The notes under the pieces: model-generated | What the model was told of the DNA's origin: nothing | What the model saw: the letters and a program-made list of their open reading frames with translations, nothing else | Database searches by the model: none | Source of the DNA: an uncultured Dehalococcoidia bacterium | GTDB taxonomy: Bacteria; Chloroflexota; Dehalococcoidia; Lucifugimonadales; JAAXIE01 | DNA: 64,000 nt | Reading direction: 5' to 3' | Assembly (NCBI GenBank): GCA_951813255.1 | Contig: OX638353.1 | Span: 3,020,782-3,084,781 of the forward strand | Shown here: positions 37,217 to 47,477 of the stretch, piece by piece | Layout: each line of letters begins with the position of its first letter | Numbering within the stretch: position 1 is the stretch's first letter | Position numbers and translations under genes: made by a program

Positions 37217-38032
37217 GTGGGCCACTTCGACGGCAAGGTAGCCATAGTCACCGGCGCAGGTCGCATGCGCGGCATCGGTCGCTCCGCCGCCCTAGCCTTC
37301 GCTGAAGAAGGCGCCGACGTGGTCGTCACCGGCACCGGCCGCGACCCCTCCACCTTCCCCGCCGACGAGCAGGCCGCCAACTGGCGCGACGTCGAGAGCG
37401 TCGCTGAAGAAATCCAGCGCATGGGTCGCCGCGCCCTACCCCTCACCGTCGACGTCGCCAACTCCCACCAAGTCGACGACATGGTCCATAGAGCCCTGAA
37501 CGAACTTGGAGGCGCCGACATCCTGATCAACAATGCCAGTGCCCCCCGCCTAGCCGCTTGGGCCCCTCTCAACGAACTCACCGAAGAGGCCTGGCGCGGC
37601 GTCCTCGACATCAAGCTCACCGGCACTTTCCTCTGCACCCGCGCCGTCGCCAACGCCCTCATGGCCCAAAACAAGCCCGGCAGCATCGTCAATGTCATCT
37701 CCGTAGAGGCCAAGATCAGCCGCGAGAACGACATCGCCTACGCCACCACCAGCGGTGCCCTCTACACCTTCACCGCCAAGTCCGGCCGTGCCTTGGCCCC
37801 CCACGGCATCCGCATGAACGCCGTCAGCCCCGGCACCACTGATACCGCACGCAACGACGCCCTCTACGGCTTCCCCCGTAGCGACTACTGGCGCGAGCGC
37901 ACCAGTGCCATCCCCCTAGGCCGCGCCGGCCAGCCCGAAGAGATGGCCCGCTTCATCGCGTGGCTCTGTACCAAGGACGCCGAGTTCATCGTCGGTCAGG
38001 TCATCGAGATGGACGGCGGTCAGGCAGCTTGA
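37217..38032 (+). CDS. Short-chain dehydrogenase/reductase with Ser in place of the catalytic Lys
   Basis: A 271-residue Rossmann oxidoreductase. TGAGRMRGIGRS binds the cofactor, NNASAP is the structural NNAG-like motif and VNVIS the catalytic-Ser strand. The usual YxxxK reads YATTS, so Tyr stays but Lys is Ser. The C-terminus FIVGQVIEMDGGQA is normal. GTG 37217 with GAGGAGG gives MGHFDGKVAIVTGAG, the family start; the long upstream frame is not coding. It is probably co-transcribed with the SRPBCC gene 7 bp downstream. Confidence 0.88.
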   Translation: MGHFDGKVAIVTGAGRMRGIGRSAALAFAEEGADVVVTGTGRDPSTFPADEQAANWRDVESVAEEIQRMGRRALPLTVDVANSHQVDDMVHRALNELGGADILINNASAPRLAAWAPLNELTEEAWRGVLDIKLTGTFLCTRAVANALMAQNKPGSIVNVISVEAKISRENDIAYATTSGALYTFTAKSGRALAPHGIRMNAVSPGTTDTARNDALYGFPRSDYWRERTSAIPLGRAGQPEEMARFIAWLCTKDAEFIVGQVIEMDGGQAA

Positions 38033-38039
38033 GCACCCC

Positions 38040-38546
38040 ATGAAAGTCGCGCTCTCCACGCAAAAATTCACTATCGATGCGCCCCTTGAACTGGTCTACC
38101 AGATGATGAGCGCCATCGGCAGGGGCCGCCTTCCAGGCAGCAACGAACGCTCCAATGTCCTCCAGCGGGACGGCGATACCCTCATAGCCGAGTTCTTCAC
38201 CCCCTCCGGCAAGAAGACCTACCGCACCGTCGAGGAAGTGCGCCTCTTCCCGCCCCACCGCATCACTTACCGCCATCTGGAGGGCCCTATAACCTACTCC
38301 GAAGAAGAATTCCTCCTAGCCGAAGTCGCCAACGGAGGCACCCAGATCACCTACATCGGCGTCATTGAGCATCGGGTCCCCTTTCTCCCAGGACTCGGCT
38401 GGCTCGCATCCCTTCTCTACATCAAGCCCAAGTACGATGCGGTCATCCGCGACCATTTGGACCTCATCAAAAAAGGTGCCGAAGAACGCGCAGCCCGCAG
38501 CCACATCTTCCGCAGGACCCCATCCCCCGCAGGTGACCTTGAGTAA
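38040..38546 (+). CDS. SRPBCC (START-like) family protein
   Basis: A 168-residue helix-grip protein with the N-terminal strand TQKFTIDAPLELVYQMM, a run of antiparallel strands and a C-terminal helix (YDAVIRDHLDLIKKGAEERAA). Such proteins bind hydrophobic ligands in a deep cavity. It follows the SDR gene closely and may share its substrate. No catalytic motif can be assigned. Confidence 0.85.
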   Translation: MKVALSTQKFTIDAPLELVYQMMSAIGRGRLPGSNERSNVLQRDGDTLIAEFFTPSGKKTYRTVEEVRLFPPHRITYRHLEGPITYSEEEFLLAEVANGGTQITYIGVIEHRVPFLPGLGWLASLLYIKPKYDAVIRDHLDLIKKGAEERAARSHIFRRTPSPAGDLE

Positions 38547-38554
38547 AGCCGTCT

Positions 38555-38854
38555 ATGCTGGATACCACTGCCAGAATCTCAATTTGGGTAACCCCAGGTG
38601 CATCCAGCGATGGCACCGCCGGACTCCGGGATGGAGCATTGCATATCAGGGTCTCGGCTCCAGCCAGAAATGGCCGGGCCAACGCCGCCGTCGAAGCTCT
38701 GCTGGCGCAAGCTCTCAAAGCACCCAAGAGCGCTGTACGCGTAATACGTGGTCACTCCTCGCGCCGAAAGCTGGTCGAGGTAAAGGGCCTCACTTCACAC
38801 GAAGCCATGGTCTGCTTGATCCAAGGGCCGCAGACTGCCGTCGGGCCCGCTTGA
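38555..38854 (+). CDS. DUF167 (YggU) family protein
   Basis: A 99-residue protein with VTPGASSDGT, LHIRVSAPARNGRANAAVEALL and VRVIRGHSSRRKLVEV, the DUF167 signature. The family is conserved in bacteria and archaea and has no known biochemical role. It begins 8 bp after the SRPBCC stop. Confidence 0.92.
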   Translation: MLDTTARISIWVTPGASSDGTAGLRDGALHIRVSAPARNGRANAAVEALLAQALKAPKSAVRVIRGHSSRRKLVEVKGLTSHEAMVCLIQGPQTAVGPA

Positions 38855-38932
38855 CGACGCTTTTCACCGCAGCCACAATGGTTTCCCTGTCCCCGGATTC
38901 GCTCCTGAATCGACCCGCGTAAGCCTCTCACT

Positions 38933-40291
38933 ATGCCTGAAGACTTGAACCTTCGATACCGCGTCGGCCCATTCAGCATGGCGGCCAAGTACCACTATGC
39001 GTGGGTCATCGTCGCCTTCATGTCCGTCATTCAGATGGCCGGCGGCTCCATACGAAATATCTTCGGCGTCTTGATCGTCCCGCTGGAGGACCAATATGGG
39101 TGGCAACAAGGCGATCTAGGCGCAGCCTACGCCATAGCCAGCGTCACGGCCGCAGTGGGTTCACCCGTCGTCGGTTGGATCGCAGACCGGTACGGCGAGC
39201 GCAAGACTCTGGTAGTAGGGGTGCTGCTCTTCGCCGGAGGGATGGCTCTGATCGGCGGTGTCTCCGAGCTTTGGCACCTCTATATCGCCTATGGTGTCCT
39301 GTTTGGTGGAGCATTGACCGTGTTCCAACTGGTAATGGTCACCACAGCCATGACCTGGTTCCGCAGGCGCCTAGGCTTGGTCATTGGCATCCTGATGTGC
39401 CTGAACGGCGTCGGTCCAGCCATAGCAGCGCCTATCCTGAGCTTGCTGTTGAATTCGGCTGGTTGGCAAGCCACCTTCTGGATAGCAGGGATGGCATGGA
39501 GTGGCATCATGCTGCTCTCCACCTTTTTCTTCCGCACCAAGCCCTCCGATATGGGCCTCGAACCCTATGGCGCACTACCTTCCGACAAGAAGAGCACCGC
39601 CCCCACTGATGCCAGGACAACTCAGGCGCGCTTGGCCGTATTTCGCGCCGAGGTCAGGCGCACTCCCGCCTTCTGGAACCTCATCGCCATCCACTTCCTA
39701 GGCTGTGTCGGACACGTGGTGCCGTTGGTCTATGTCGTATTGATGGCTACTCTTTCCGGAGTGGAGACCACCACCGCCGCTGGCATCATCACCGCGATCT
39801 CCTTCTCCAGTCTTCTGAGCCGCCTAGCCGCTCCTATGGTGGGCGACCGCTTGGGAGGCAAGCTTTCCATGGGAATTTGCTTCCTGATTCAGGGGCTCAC
39901 TGTGCTCGGCCTGCTGTGGGCCTCCGAGGCTTGGCACTACTACCTCTTCGGCATTGTGTTTGGTTTGGGCTTGGGTGGTGAGATGTCCGTGTTTCCCGTC
40001 ATCAATCGCCAGTACTATGGGGAAGCCCCTATGGGAGTTATCTACGGCTGGCAGTCGTTGGGAGGCGGAGCAGGTATGGCCTTGGGGGCCTGGCTTGGCG
40101 GCCTGACCTTTGACCTTACAGACAGTTACACTATCGCCATCACACTTTCGGCAGCGTGCAGTTTGGCTGGCGCCGCCCTTATACTTTTACTCGAACCTAC
40201 CCGTCGACTCCTAGTGACGCCATGGCACGAGGTCAGCGCACCTGCGACCACGGCTGGTGCCCCTGCGGCGGTTGAAGGTAGCGCCGACTGA
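38933..40291 (+). CDS. Major facilitator superfamily transporter
   Basis: A 452-residue protein with about 12 hydrophobic helices. GWIADRYGERKTLVVG after helix 2 is the MFS loop motif, and a charged central loop (about residues 205-240) divides the halves. The pattern resembles the monocarboxylate/oxalate-formate branch. The substrate is unknown; the surrounding SDR and monooxygenase genes suggest an organic acid. Confidence 0.92.
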   Translation: MPEDLNLRYRVGPFSMAAKYHYAWVIVAFMSVIQMAGGSIRNIFGVLIVPLEDQYGWQQGDLGAAYAIASVTAAVGSPVVGWIADRYGERKTLVVGVLLFAGGMALIGGVSELWHLYIAYGVLFGGALTVFQLVMVTTAMTWFRRRLGLVIGILMCLNGVGPAIAAPILSLLLNSAGWQATFWIAGMAWSGIMLLSTFFFRTKPSDMGLEPYGALPSDKKSTAPTDARTTQARLAVFRAEVRRTPAFWNLIAIHFLGCVGHVVPLVYVVLMATLSGVETTTAAGIITAISFSSLLSRLAAPMVGDRLGGKLSMGICFLIQGLTVLGLLWASEAWHYYLFGIVFGLGLGGEMSVFPVINRQYYGEAPMGVIYGWQSLGGGAGMALGAWLGGLTFDLTDSYTIAITLSAACSLAGAALILLLEPTRRLLVTPWHEVSAPATTAGAPAAVEGSAD

Positions 40292-40347
40292 ACTCGCCTG
40301 TCACGCTAAATTTAACGTCCTGAATAGTTTGGCCCAAGGAGAGTGCA

Positions 40348-41394
40348 ATGGCCCTCGACATAATCTTGCGAGTCCCAGCCTGTGCCCCGGTCAACGAGGT
40401 GGCCGACTTTATCGTCGAAGCAGAACAGGCCGGGTTCGCTGGTGTGGGCATCCCTGATACGCAATTGGTGACTCGTGACGCGTTCATAGCCTTGGCCCTC
40501 GCTGCCGAACGCACCTCTCGCATCATGCTCTACCCTGCGGTGACCAACCCCATCACACGCCATGTCTCGGTCATTGCGTCGTTGGTGCGCACCATAGAGG
40601 AGCTGGCACCGGGACGTGTGCACGTGATGCTGGGCACCGGCTACAGTGCGGTCAGGACCATTGGCCGGCGCCCCGCCACCCTCGCTAGCATGCGGGAGTG
40701 TACCGCTCGTCTGCGGCAGTTCCTCGGCGGAGAGGAACTGGAGTTCAACGGAGCGCCTTCCCACTTGTCCTACGCTTCAGGCGAAGTGCCTCCCATCATC
40801 CTTACCGCAAGAGGCCCCCGTGCCTTGGCGCTAGCGGGGGAAATCGGCGATGGCGTCATGGCCAATGTAGCCTTGGATCCCAATACCATCGCTTGGGGAC
40901 GGAGCCACGTGAGTCAAGGCGCATCCGTCTCAGGCAGGGACGTATCTCCGGGATCCGATTTCCTCGAAATGTTCGACATCTCCACTCACATAGCGCCGAC
41001 CCACGAAGAAGCCCTGCATCAAGCTCGACACGTATGCGCTCACTGGGTGACCCAGCCAGCCTTGGTAAACCTGCTTCGCGTCGGGGGAGTGGAAGTACCC
41101 GAGATGAGTTTCCCTCCCGAATTGCTGAACGCCTATCCCGACCTGTACCACGCCGAAGACCAGGAGGCGGTTGTGCGGCTGACTTCCTTCCTGTCCGACG
41201 AGATGGTAGAGCAGATTTGCGGCGTCCTAGGCGGTTATGGCACTGCAAGCGAGGTGGCGGAGAGGCTGGTGGTGGCTGCCGAACAGGGTGTGACCCGCAT
41301 CCTCATCAGGACAGCCGAGACTTATTCGCTGCCACGCACCACCCTTGAGGCCTTCCGGGACGTCATCTTCCCCCGCCTCAACCAGTTGGCGTAG
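40348..41394 (+). CDS. Luciferase-like flavin or F420-dependent oxidoreductase
   Basis: A 348-residue LLM-superfamily TIM barrel: EAEQAGFAGVGIPDTQ, YPAVTNPITRH, LAPGRVHVMLGTGYSAVRTIG and ILTARGPRALALAGEIGDGVM. The motifs are closer to the methylene-H4MPT reductase/F420-type branch than to the first LLM protein (23168-24250). AAGGAG precedes the ATG. It ends convergent with a rhomboid gene. Confidence 0.9.
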   Translation: MALDIILRVPACAPVNEVADFIVEAEQAGFAGVGIPDTQLVTRDAFIALALAAERTSRIMLYPAVTNPITRHVSVIASLVRTIEELAPGRVHVMLGTGYSAVRTIGRRPATLASMRECTARLRQFLGGEELEFNGAPSHLSYASGEVPPIILTARGPRALALAGEIGDGVMANVALDPNTIAWGRSHVSQGASVSGRDVSPGSDFLEMFDISTHIAPTHEEALHQARHVCAHWVTQPALVNLLRVGGVEVPEMSFPPELLNAYPDLYHAEDQEAVVRLTSFLSDEMVEQICGVLGGYGTASEVAERLVVAAEQGVTRILIRTAETYSLPRTTLEAFRDVIFPRLNQLA

Positions 41395-41400
41395 CCAGCC

Positions 41401-42177
41401 TCAGCACAAGGGTCGGCCACGCCAGTATTGGATGGGCCGGCCAGGCCGATGGGGTATCAGTGGCTCCCGCACCAGCAGCTTGAAGACGGCCATCATGAGA
41501 AAGCCTGCTACGAACCCTCCAACATGGGCAAAGTAGGCCACCCCTCCGCCCGCCGTTTCCGGTCCCAAAGTTCCCACGGTCCCCTTGAACAACTCCAACA
41601 CGAACCACGCCCCCAGCACCAGCACCGCTGGCACCCGGACCGCGGTGATAAACACGAAGATGATCAGGACGTTTATGCGGTTGAAGGGATGCAGGATCAG
41701 GTAGGCTCCCAACACCCCGGCGATCGCCCCGCTGGCTCCCACCATGGGTATCTGGGAATCCATATCGATCCCCACTTGGGCCATGCTGGCTGCGAACCCG
41801 GCCATTAGATAGAACACTAGATACTTAACGTGGCCCAGCCGGTCCTCCACGTTGCCCCCGAAGCCCCACAGGAAGAGCATATTGAAGATGATGTGGAGCC
41901 AACCCCCGTGCAGGAACATCGAGGTCAGCAATGTGGCCCAAGTCCCGAAGGGGGATTTGATGTCCACGGTCTCCAGGACGGTAAGACGTGCGAACTGGAA
42001 CTCGTTACCCGAGGTGAGTTCCGCAGGAATCAGCCCATTCTTCAGTATGAAGATGTGCTGCTGTAGATCGCCCAGCGAGAACTCGTATACGAAGACGACA
42101 GCGTTGATGAGGATGAGGCCCAGCGTGACATAGGGAAACGTCCGGCGCTGGATATCGGCGTCTCCGAGGGGGATCAT
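41401..42177 (-). CDS. Rhomboid family intramembrane serine protease
   Basis: A 258-residue membrane protein with six or seven helices. It has the catalytic Ser in GASGAIAG, the His in AHVGGFVAG and the N-terminal HGGWLHIIFNMLFLW motif of the family. It cleaves transmembrane substrates within the membrane. It lies 64 bp after the upstream cytidylate-kinase-like gene on the same strand. Confidence 0.95.
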   Translation of the reverse strand: MIPLGDADIQRRTFPYVTLGLILINAVVFVYEFSLGDLQQHIFILKNGLIPAELTSGNEFQFARLTVLETVDIKSPFGTWATLLTSMFLHGGWLHIIFNMLFLWGFGGNVEDRLGHVKYLVFYLMAGFAASMAQVGIDMDSQIPMVGASGAIAGVLGAYLILHPFNRINVLIIFVFITAVRVPAVLVLGAWFVLELFKGTVGTLGPETAGGGVAYFAHVGGFVAGFLMMAVFKLLVREPLIPHRPGRPIQYWRGRPLC

Positions 42178-42241
42178 GGCTCAGCCGTCGGAGTGTCCAC
42201 AGCGGTGATGGTTCGCGTTGTCCGGCGGGTGCCGGTGCAGA

Positions 42242-42943
42242 TCACCCGTCTAGGTCCCGGGCTGTGTGCACCACTATCTGGGCCGCTGTGTCCAAGCTGA
42301 TGCGGTCCATGTTAAGACACACATGGTATAGGGACGGGTTGTCGCACTGTACCTTGAAGAACTTCCGGAAGAACGCTTGACGGGCCCGCTCAGCCTCAGT
42401 GAAGAATTTCTCTCCCTCGGTCTGGCTGAATCGCTCCCGCTCAACAATGGTGTCGATGCACTTTTGTGGGGAGGCTGCAAGAGCGACGTGTACAGTGCTC
42501 GGAGCGTCTTTCAGGATGATGTTCGCCCCTCGCCCGATGATGACCACATTGCCCGAGGACGCCAGCTCTTCCACCACGCCGGTCATGGCGGCTAGAAACT
42601 GCCCGTCACTGAGACGCTGCCCCTCGGTGATGGGCTCCTCTGCCAGATCGCTATACTCGCCTCCGGGAAGCATCTCTATGCCGGGACTGAAATACGGTTC
42701 ACCGGCTGCTCCCGAAACCGCAGATTTCTCCAGCATGTTCTGCAGAAAGAAAGCAATGCGGTCTCGCAGCCGTACCACACGCTCCTCTTTCTCCGCTATG
42801 GCGCTCATTGTTGAGCCAACACGCTTAGCCGCCTCGGCAAAAACAATGCGGTCTACATAGTCGGCATCCAGCGTGTCGGCGACCTTGAGTCCCAACTCGT
42901 TTCCGCCGCAGCCTATGGGCCCATTGAACGTGATGATAGGCAT
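42242..42943 (-). CDS. Cytidylate kinase-like family protein
   Basis: A 233-residue P-loop protein: ITFNGPIGCGGNELG is the P-loop, with GC-GG instead of the usual GxGK-S/T. VVIIGRGANIILKD and a basic lid (RFSQTEGEKFFTEAERARQAFFRKFF) match the cytidylate-kinase-like family rather than true Cmk. The substrate is unknown. ATG 42943 has GGAGG six bases upstream. Confidence 0.85.
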   Translation of the reverse strand: MPIITFNGPIGCGGNELGLKVADTLDADYVDRIVFAEAAKRVGSTMSAIAEKEERVVRLRDRIAFFLQNMLEKSAVSGAAGEPYFSPGIEMLPGGEYSDLAEEPITEGQRLSDGQFLAAMTGVVEELASSGNVVIIGRGANIILKDAPSTVHVALAASPQKCIDTIVERERFSQTEGEKFFTEAERARQAFFRKFFKVQCDNPSLYHVCLNMDRISLDTAAQIVVHTARDLDG

Positions 42944-43000
42944 ATCCACCCTCCCGCGGACGAGTAGCCAATGAGTCAGTCAGACAATGGAAAGAGCAGG

Positions 43001-43585
43001 CTATGTCCCGGCGACCTGCTCCAGAAGGCCGGGGCGCCTCCGGATATACTCGTCGGCCAGCAAACCCATGGAGAGGGAGTCGTACCACTCACCTCCACGC
43101 TGCTGCCGCCGGCGCAGTCTGCCTTCCAGCACAAACCCTATGCGTTCGCACATGAAACGGGCTGGCTCGTTGTATTCCGGCACCGCCAACCAGACTCGAT
43201 GCACCCCGTGGCTCGAGAACGCTTCGTCCAGCAGGTGAATCATGGCGGATGCACCGTAGTGTTGGTACCAGAGATCCTTGCGTCCGATGAGGATGAACAT
43301 GTGGGCACTGCGGACCTCAGGCTCCATTACCAACTGCCCTTCGCCGATGTGCTCCCCATCGGCGTTGCAGATGGAGTATATCTTCCGCTCCTCGCTCTGG
43401 AAGGTGTGCTCCCACTCCTCGCTCGAACAATCGGCTGCGTTTTGGGGGGTGTAGCCCACATGAACAGGGGCGCCGGATTCGTCACAGCCGTACCAAGTGT
43501 TATTCACCTCTTCGTCTTGGAGCCATTCGCAAAGGCGGGGAACGTCTTCGCGGGAGACCTCACGCAGAGATACTTGGGGCCACAT
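43001..43585 (-). CDS. GNAT family N-acetyltransferase
   Basis: A 194-residue protein of the RimJ/RimL-like branch: SLREVSREDVPRLCEWL at the N-terminus, FILIGRKDLWYQHYGASAM (acetyl-CoA loop) and RIGFVLEGRLRRR at the C-terminus. It acetylates an amine on protein or small molecules; the target is not inferable. GGGGGTG precedes the ATG. Confidence 0.88.
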   Translation of the reverse strand: MWPQVSLREVSREDVPRLCEWLQDEEVNNTWYGCDESGAPVHVGYTPQNAADCSSEEWEHTFQSEERKIYSICNADGEHIGEGQLVMEPEVRSAHMFILIGRKDLWYQHYGASAMIHLLDEAFSSHGVHRVWLAVPEYNEPARFMCERIGFVLEGRLRRRQQRGGEWYDSLSMGLLADEYIRRRPGLLEQVAGT

Positions 43586-43724
43586 ACATCACCCCCTAGG
43601 CTTTCTTTCGTTGTACGTACCGGGTGAGAGGAGGGGACCGTAGGCTACTAGGGTTAGCTTGACATGTGGCGAGCATTTTAGCAACGGGCAAACGCTAAAG
43701 GCAATTGCTGCGAGACAGGCATCG

Positions 43725-43753
43725 TTGAAGGCGCAATAGCCCTGTGATAGGCT
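43725..43753 (+). promoter_or_regulatory. Extended -10 promoter of the DUF255 gene
   Basis: TTGAAG (43725-43730), a 17-bp spacer and TAGGCT (43748-43753) preceded by TGA. The start codon follows 31 bp later. Confidence 0.55.
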
Positions 43754-43784
43754 ACATACACATACAAGTTTGCCTGATGCAGCA

Positions 43785-45593
43785 ATGACTGAGACCATTT
43801 CCAGCTTCCGCTTCTCCCCAAGGGCGAACCGCGCCCACGAGATATCGTGGCGCCTGTGGGGGCCGGAAGCTTTTATACACGCTCAGAACTTGCAGAGGCC
43901 CGTGCTCCTGTCCATATCAGCCGTATGGTGCCACTGGTGCCATGTGATGGATGAGACCACTTATTCCGATCCTGACGTCATCAACCTCATCAACGAGAAC
44001 TACGTGCCGGTGCGCATCGACCGCGACCTTCGCCCCGACATCGATGCCCGCTACAACATGGGAGGCTGGCCCACCGCTGCCTTTATCACTCCGGAAGGCG
44101 ACCTGATTTCCGGATGCACTTACACGCCACCTCGGGAATTTGCCCTCCTGATTCAGCAGCTTGTCGAGGCCTACCGGCAGGACAGGGACGGTATCAGCGA
44201 TAGGGCTGCCCGGTTGCGGACAGGTAGCAAGTCGGCTACTCCCAATACCGTAGCTGCTGTTAACCTGAGCTTCGTGCAGCAAGTCGTGAAGGAGACCCAG
44301 GCAGCTTTTGATGCAGAACACGGTGGCTTCGGCGTCGCGCCCAAGTTCGCCCACGCCGACAGCTTGGCCCTCATGTTGCGCTGGGCCTGTGCCAACGAAG
44401 ACGCAGCCAGCATGGGCATGGTACGACAGGCCTTGGATGCGATGATGGATGGCGAGCTCCGCGACCATGACGAGGGCGGCTTCTATCGCTACGCCACGGG
44501 CGCAGACTGGTCAGTTCCTCACTACGAGAAGATCCTGTTGGACAACCTCAAGCTGACCGACCTCTACCTGGAGGGCTACTTGGCTACCGGTGAGCCTCGC
44601 TACGCCAATATTGCCTCAGAGGTGCTGGACTACGCGGGCGCCAGCCTGTTCGATCTCACCCACGGGCTGTTCTTTGGCAGCCAGGATGCCGATGAGGAAT
44701 ACTACCGGCAGCCACTGGCAGGGAGGCAGGCTCAGACGAAGCCCCCAGTCGACTCCACCTTCTACACCGACGTCAATGCTCTGGCTTGCTCTACCCTCTT
44801 GAAGGCCTCTTGGGCGTTGGGTCGCAACTCCGCCCGGCAAACCGCCCTCGAGGTGCTGGAAAGCATTTTAGCTCTGGAGTGGGCCAATGGCCTGTGTCAC
44901 AGCTACGCTCCCGACGGCACGATAGGGACAGAGGCCTTTCTGAAAGACTATGCTTACCTGTTGCGGGCACTCCTGGACGCATATGACTGTTCGGAGTCGG
45001 AACGCTATCTGAACGAGGCCCGTCGCGTGGCCGACGACATGGTAAAAAAACTCGTTGATGAGGAGTCTGGCGCGCTCTTCGATACTCCTCTCGATCCCCA
45101 TGCTATGGGCGCCCTGTGTCGACGCCTTCAGCCAGTGGACGGCAATGCCCTAGCCGCAGAAGCGATTGATCGGCTGGGCCGGGCTACCTACGATCCTGAC
45201 CGGCATCAGCAAGCCGGAGATATGCTGACAAGCCTCGCCGTTCCTGCGGGCCAGCACGGGGACGCGGCGGCATCCTGCGCCCTAGCAGTGTATCGCTGGT
45301 TGAACCCAGCCGTTGAGGTCACTGTGGGTGGTGCTTGGGGGAGCGATGCTGTATGCCAGATGATGTTCGCCGCCGCTGCCCTGCCTTACCCCAACGTGGT
45401 CATCAGACAGGCGCCAGTTACGGACGGCGAAAGCGCGGAAGCATGGGCTGAGGCCTGCCTTGATACTATGTGCCTCGCTCCCGTCAGCGATCCAAGCCAG
45501 TTGCGCCCGGTGGTGATGGATTACTTGGACCGGCAAAACGGGGACGGCTTCGACGACCTGCCCATTGTGACCCTACTCTCTCCGCCAGCCTAG
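43785..45593 (+). CDS. DUF255 thioredoxin-fold protein (YyaL/SPATA20 family)
   Basis: A 602-residue protein. The N-terminal thioredoxin-like domain has SAVWCHWCHVMDETTY (active-site CHWC, about residues 49-52) and YNMGGWPTAAFITPEG. The rest is an alpha/alpha toroid (GGFGVAPKFAHAD, YATGADWSVPHYEKIL). The family may act on carbohydrates or thiols, but its role is unknown. It is somewhat shorter than the usual 670 residues. ATG 43785 is preferred to the in-frame TTG 43770. Confidence 0.93.
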   Translation: MTETISSFRFSPRANRAHEISWRLWGPEAFIHAQNLQRPVLLSISAVWCHWCHVMDETTYSDPDVINLINENYVPVRIDRDLRPDIDARYNMGGWPTAAFITPEGDLISGCTYTPPREFALLIQQLVEAYRQDRDGISDRAARLRTGSKSATPNTVAAVNLSFVQQVVKETQAAFDAEHGGFGVAPKFAHADSLALMLRWACANEDAASMGMVRQALDAMMDGELRDHDEGGFYRYATGADWSVPHYEKILLDNLKLTDLYLEGYLATGEPRYANIASEVLDYAGASLFDLTHGLFFGSQDADEEYYRQPLAGRQAQTKPPVDSTFYTDVNALACSTLLKASWALGRNSARQTALEVLESILALEWANGLCHSYAPDGTIGTEAFLKDYAYLLRALLDAYDCSESERYLNEARRVADDMVKKLVDEESGALFDTPLDPHAMGALCRRLQPVDGNALAAEAIDRLGRATYDPDRHQQAGDMLTSLAVPAGQHGDAAASCALAVYRWLNPAVEVTVGGAWGSDAVCQMMFAAAALPYPNVVIRQAPVTDGESAEAWAEACLDTMCLAPVSDPSQLRPVVMDYLDRQNGDGFDDLPIVTLLSPPA

Positions 45594-45679
45594 TCGCGGC
45601 TTGGGCTACGAGAAACTGACCCCTACCCCATCTCATGAGGCCCCGTGACCATGGGCCGGAATGCACAGGAGGCGCCTGC

Positions 45680-47467
45680 TTGCTAAAGGATATCCCTTGC
45701 GGCGAGGTTACCGAGGACCATGTTGGGTCCAGTATTACCCTAGCGGGTTGGGTGCACAGGCGCCGCCTACACGGTGGCGTCGTATTCATCGATCTGCGCG
45801 ACCGCTCGGGTCTTGTGCAGTTGGTGTTTAACCCTGACACCCCAAACGCCTACCAGGTGGCGGAGCAGGTACGCACTGAATGGGTGGTTCAGGTCAAGGG
45901 TTTGGTGCGACGCCGGCCGGAGGGCAGCGAGAACCCCGCCCTTTCCACCGGTGCCGTGGAGGTAGCCGTCGACGAGGCTGTGGTGCTGAACCAGTCGCTG
46001 ACGCCCCCCTTCTATATCAACGAGGAATCTGATGTCGACGAGAGCCTTCGTCTGAAGTACCGCTATCTGGACCTGCGACGCCCCACCATGCAGGCCAACA
46101 TCCAGTTGCGTCACAAAGTGGTCAAGTACATACGTGACTTCCTCGATACCAAGGGATTTCTCGAAATCGAGACCCCAATACTTATCAAAAGTACTCCGGA
46201 AGGCGCACGCGATTACTTGGTGCCCAGCCGTTTGCAGGCCGGGGAGTTCTACGCCCTCCCCCAGTCACCCCAGCAACTCAAGCAGTTGCTCATGGTCGCT
46301 GGCATGGAGCGCTACTTCCAGATTGCCCGCTGCTTCCGCGATGAGGACCTGCGCGCCGACCGCCAGCCGGAATTCACCCAGCTCGACTTGGAGATGAGCT
46401 TCGTCGACGAAGAGGATGTTCTCTCGCTTACGGAGGAACTCTACCTCACCATGATGCGCACCCTCGTCCCCGGCCGGAACGTGCCCGGCCCCATGCCCCG
46501 CATCACCTACGACGAGGCCATGGCCCGTTACGCCAGCGACAAACCCGACCTGCGTTTCGGCTTGGAGATGAGCGACGTAAGCGACCTCGCAGCCCAGACC
46601 GACTTCAACGTCTTCCGAGCGGTGCTCAACTCCGGCGGTATTGTTAAGGGCTTCGCCGTGCCCGGAGGCGGTAGCTACAGCAACAGCGCACTGAGAGAGT
46701 TGGAGGACTTTGTCAAAGAGAGAGGTGCCCGTGGTCTCGCTCACGTCCGCTTGGGGACCGAGCACTCCCTCGACGACCTAACCGAAAGCGATGTTCGCAT
46801 GGCCTCGGGGCTGAATATGCATCCCCAATGGGCAGCCCAACTGGCACGGCAAATGGGCGCAGAGCCCGGCGACCTCATGCTTCTCATGGCTGGTGCGCCA
46901 CACGCCATCCACGCCGCCCTCAGCGCCCTGCGTGAAGAGATGGGACACCGCTTGGGTCTTGCCGACCCCAACACCCTCGCATTCGCCTTTGTAGTCGACT
47001 TCCCCCTATTCGAATGGGACGCTGAAGAGGAACGCTGGAACTCCTCTCACCACCCCTTCACCGCACCTGACGACGACCAGATACACCTGCTCGACGGCAA
47101 CGATCTGGGCTCCATCAAGTCCAAGGCCTACGACCTCGTCTGCAACGGCAGCGAGCTTGCCAGCGGCAGCATCCGAATCCACCGTCGTGAGCTTCAGGAG
47201 AAGGTGTTGAGGTTGCTGGGTTACGAAGATTCCGACATACAGGAGCGCTTCGGCCACCTGCTGGAGGCCTTCGACTATGGCGCTCCGCCCCACGGGGGCA
47301 TCGCTCCCGGCATCGACCGCCTCGTCGCTATCCTAGCCCACGCTGGCTCCATACGCGATGTCATCGCCTTCCCCAAGACCCAGCGTGGCACCGACCTCCT
47401 TTTCGGTTCGCCATCACCGGTCAGCGATGCGCAATTGCGTGAGTTGCATCTTAGAGTCGTGGAATAA
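45680..47467 (+). CDS. aspS: Aspartyl-tRNA synthetase
   Basis: Class II synthetase of the bacterial type, with an OB-fold anticodon domain, a catalytic core and a GAD insert. Motifs include [35 protein letters not shown] (motif 2 region), [20 protein letters not shown] and [10 protein letters not shown] (motif 3). TTG 45680 has AGGAGG seven bases upstream and gives 595 residues, the standard length, so it is preferred to ATG 45635. The AhpD-like selenoprotein gene follows 10 bp later. Confidence 0.96.
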   Translation: MLKDIPCGEVTEDHVGSSITLAGWVHRRRLHGGVVFIDLRDRSGLVQLVFNPDTPNAYQVAEQVRTEWVVQVKGLVRRRPEGSENPALSTGAVEVAVDEAVVLNQSLTPPFYINEESDVDESLRLKYRYLDLRRPTMQANIQLRHKVVKYIRDFLDTKGFLEIETPILIKSTPEGARDYLVPSRLQAGEFYALPQSPQQLKQLLMVAGMERYFQIARCFRDEDLRADRQPEFTQLDLEMSFVDEEDVLSLTEELYLTMMRTLVPGRNVPGPMPRITYDEAMARYASDKPDLRFGLEMSDVSDLAAQTDFNVFRAVLNSGGIVKGFAVPGGGSYSNSALRELEDFVKERGARGLAHVRLGTEHSLDDLTESDVRMASGLNMHPQWAAQLARQMGAEPGDLMLLMAGAPHAIHAALSALREEMGHRLGLADPNTLAFAFVVDFPLFEWDAEEERWNSSHHPFTAPDDDQIHLLDGNDLGSIKSKAYDLVCNGSELASGSIRIHRRELQEKVLRLLGYEDSDIQERFGHLLEAFDYGAPPHGGIAPGIDRLVAILAHAGSIRDVIAFPKTQRGTDLLFGSPSPVSDAQLRELHLRVVE

Positions 47468-47477
47468 GGAGGCTGGC

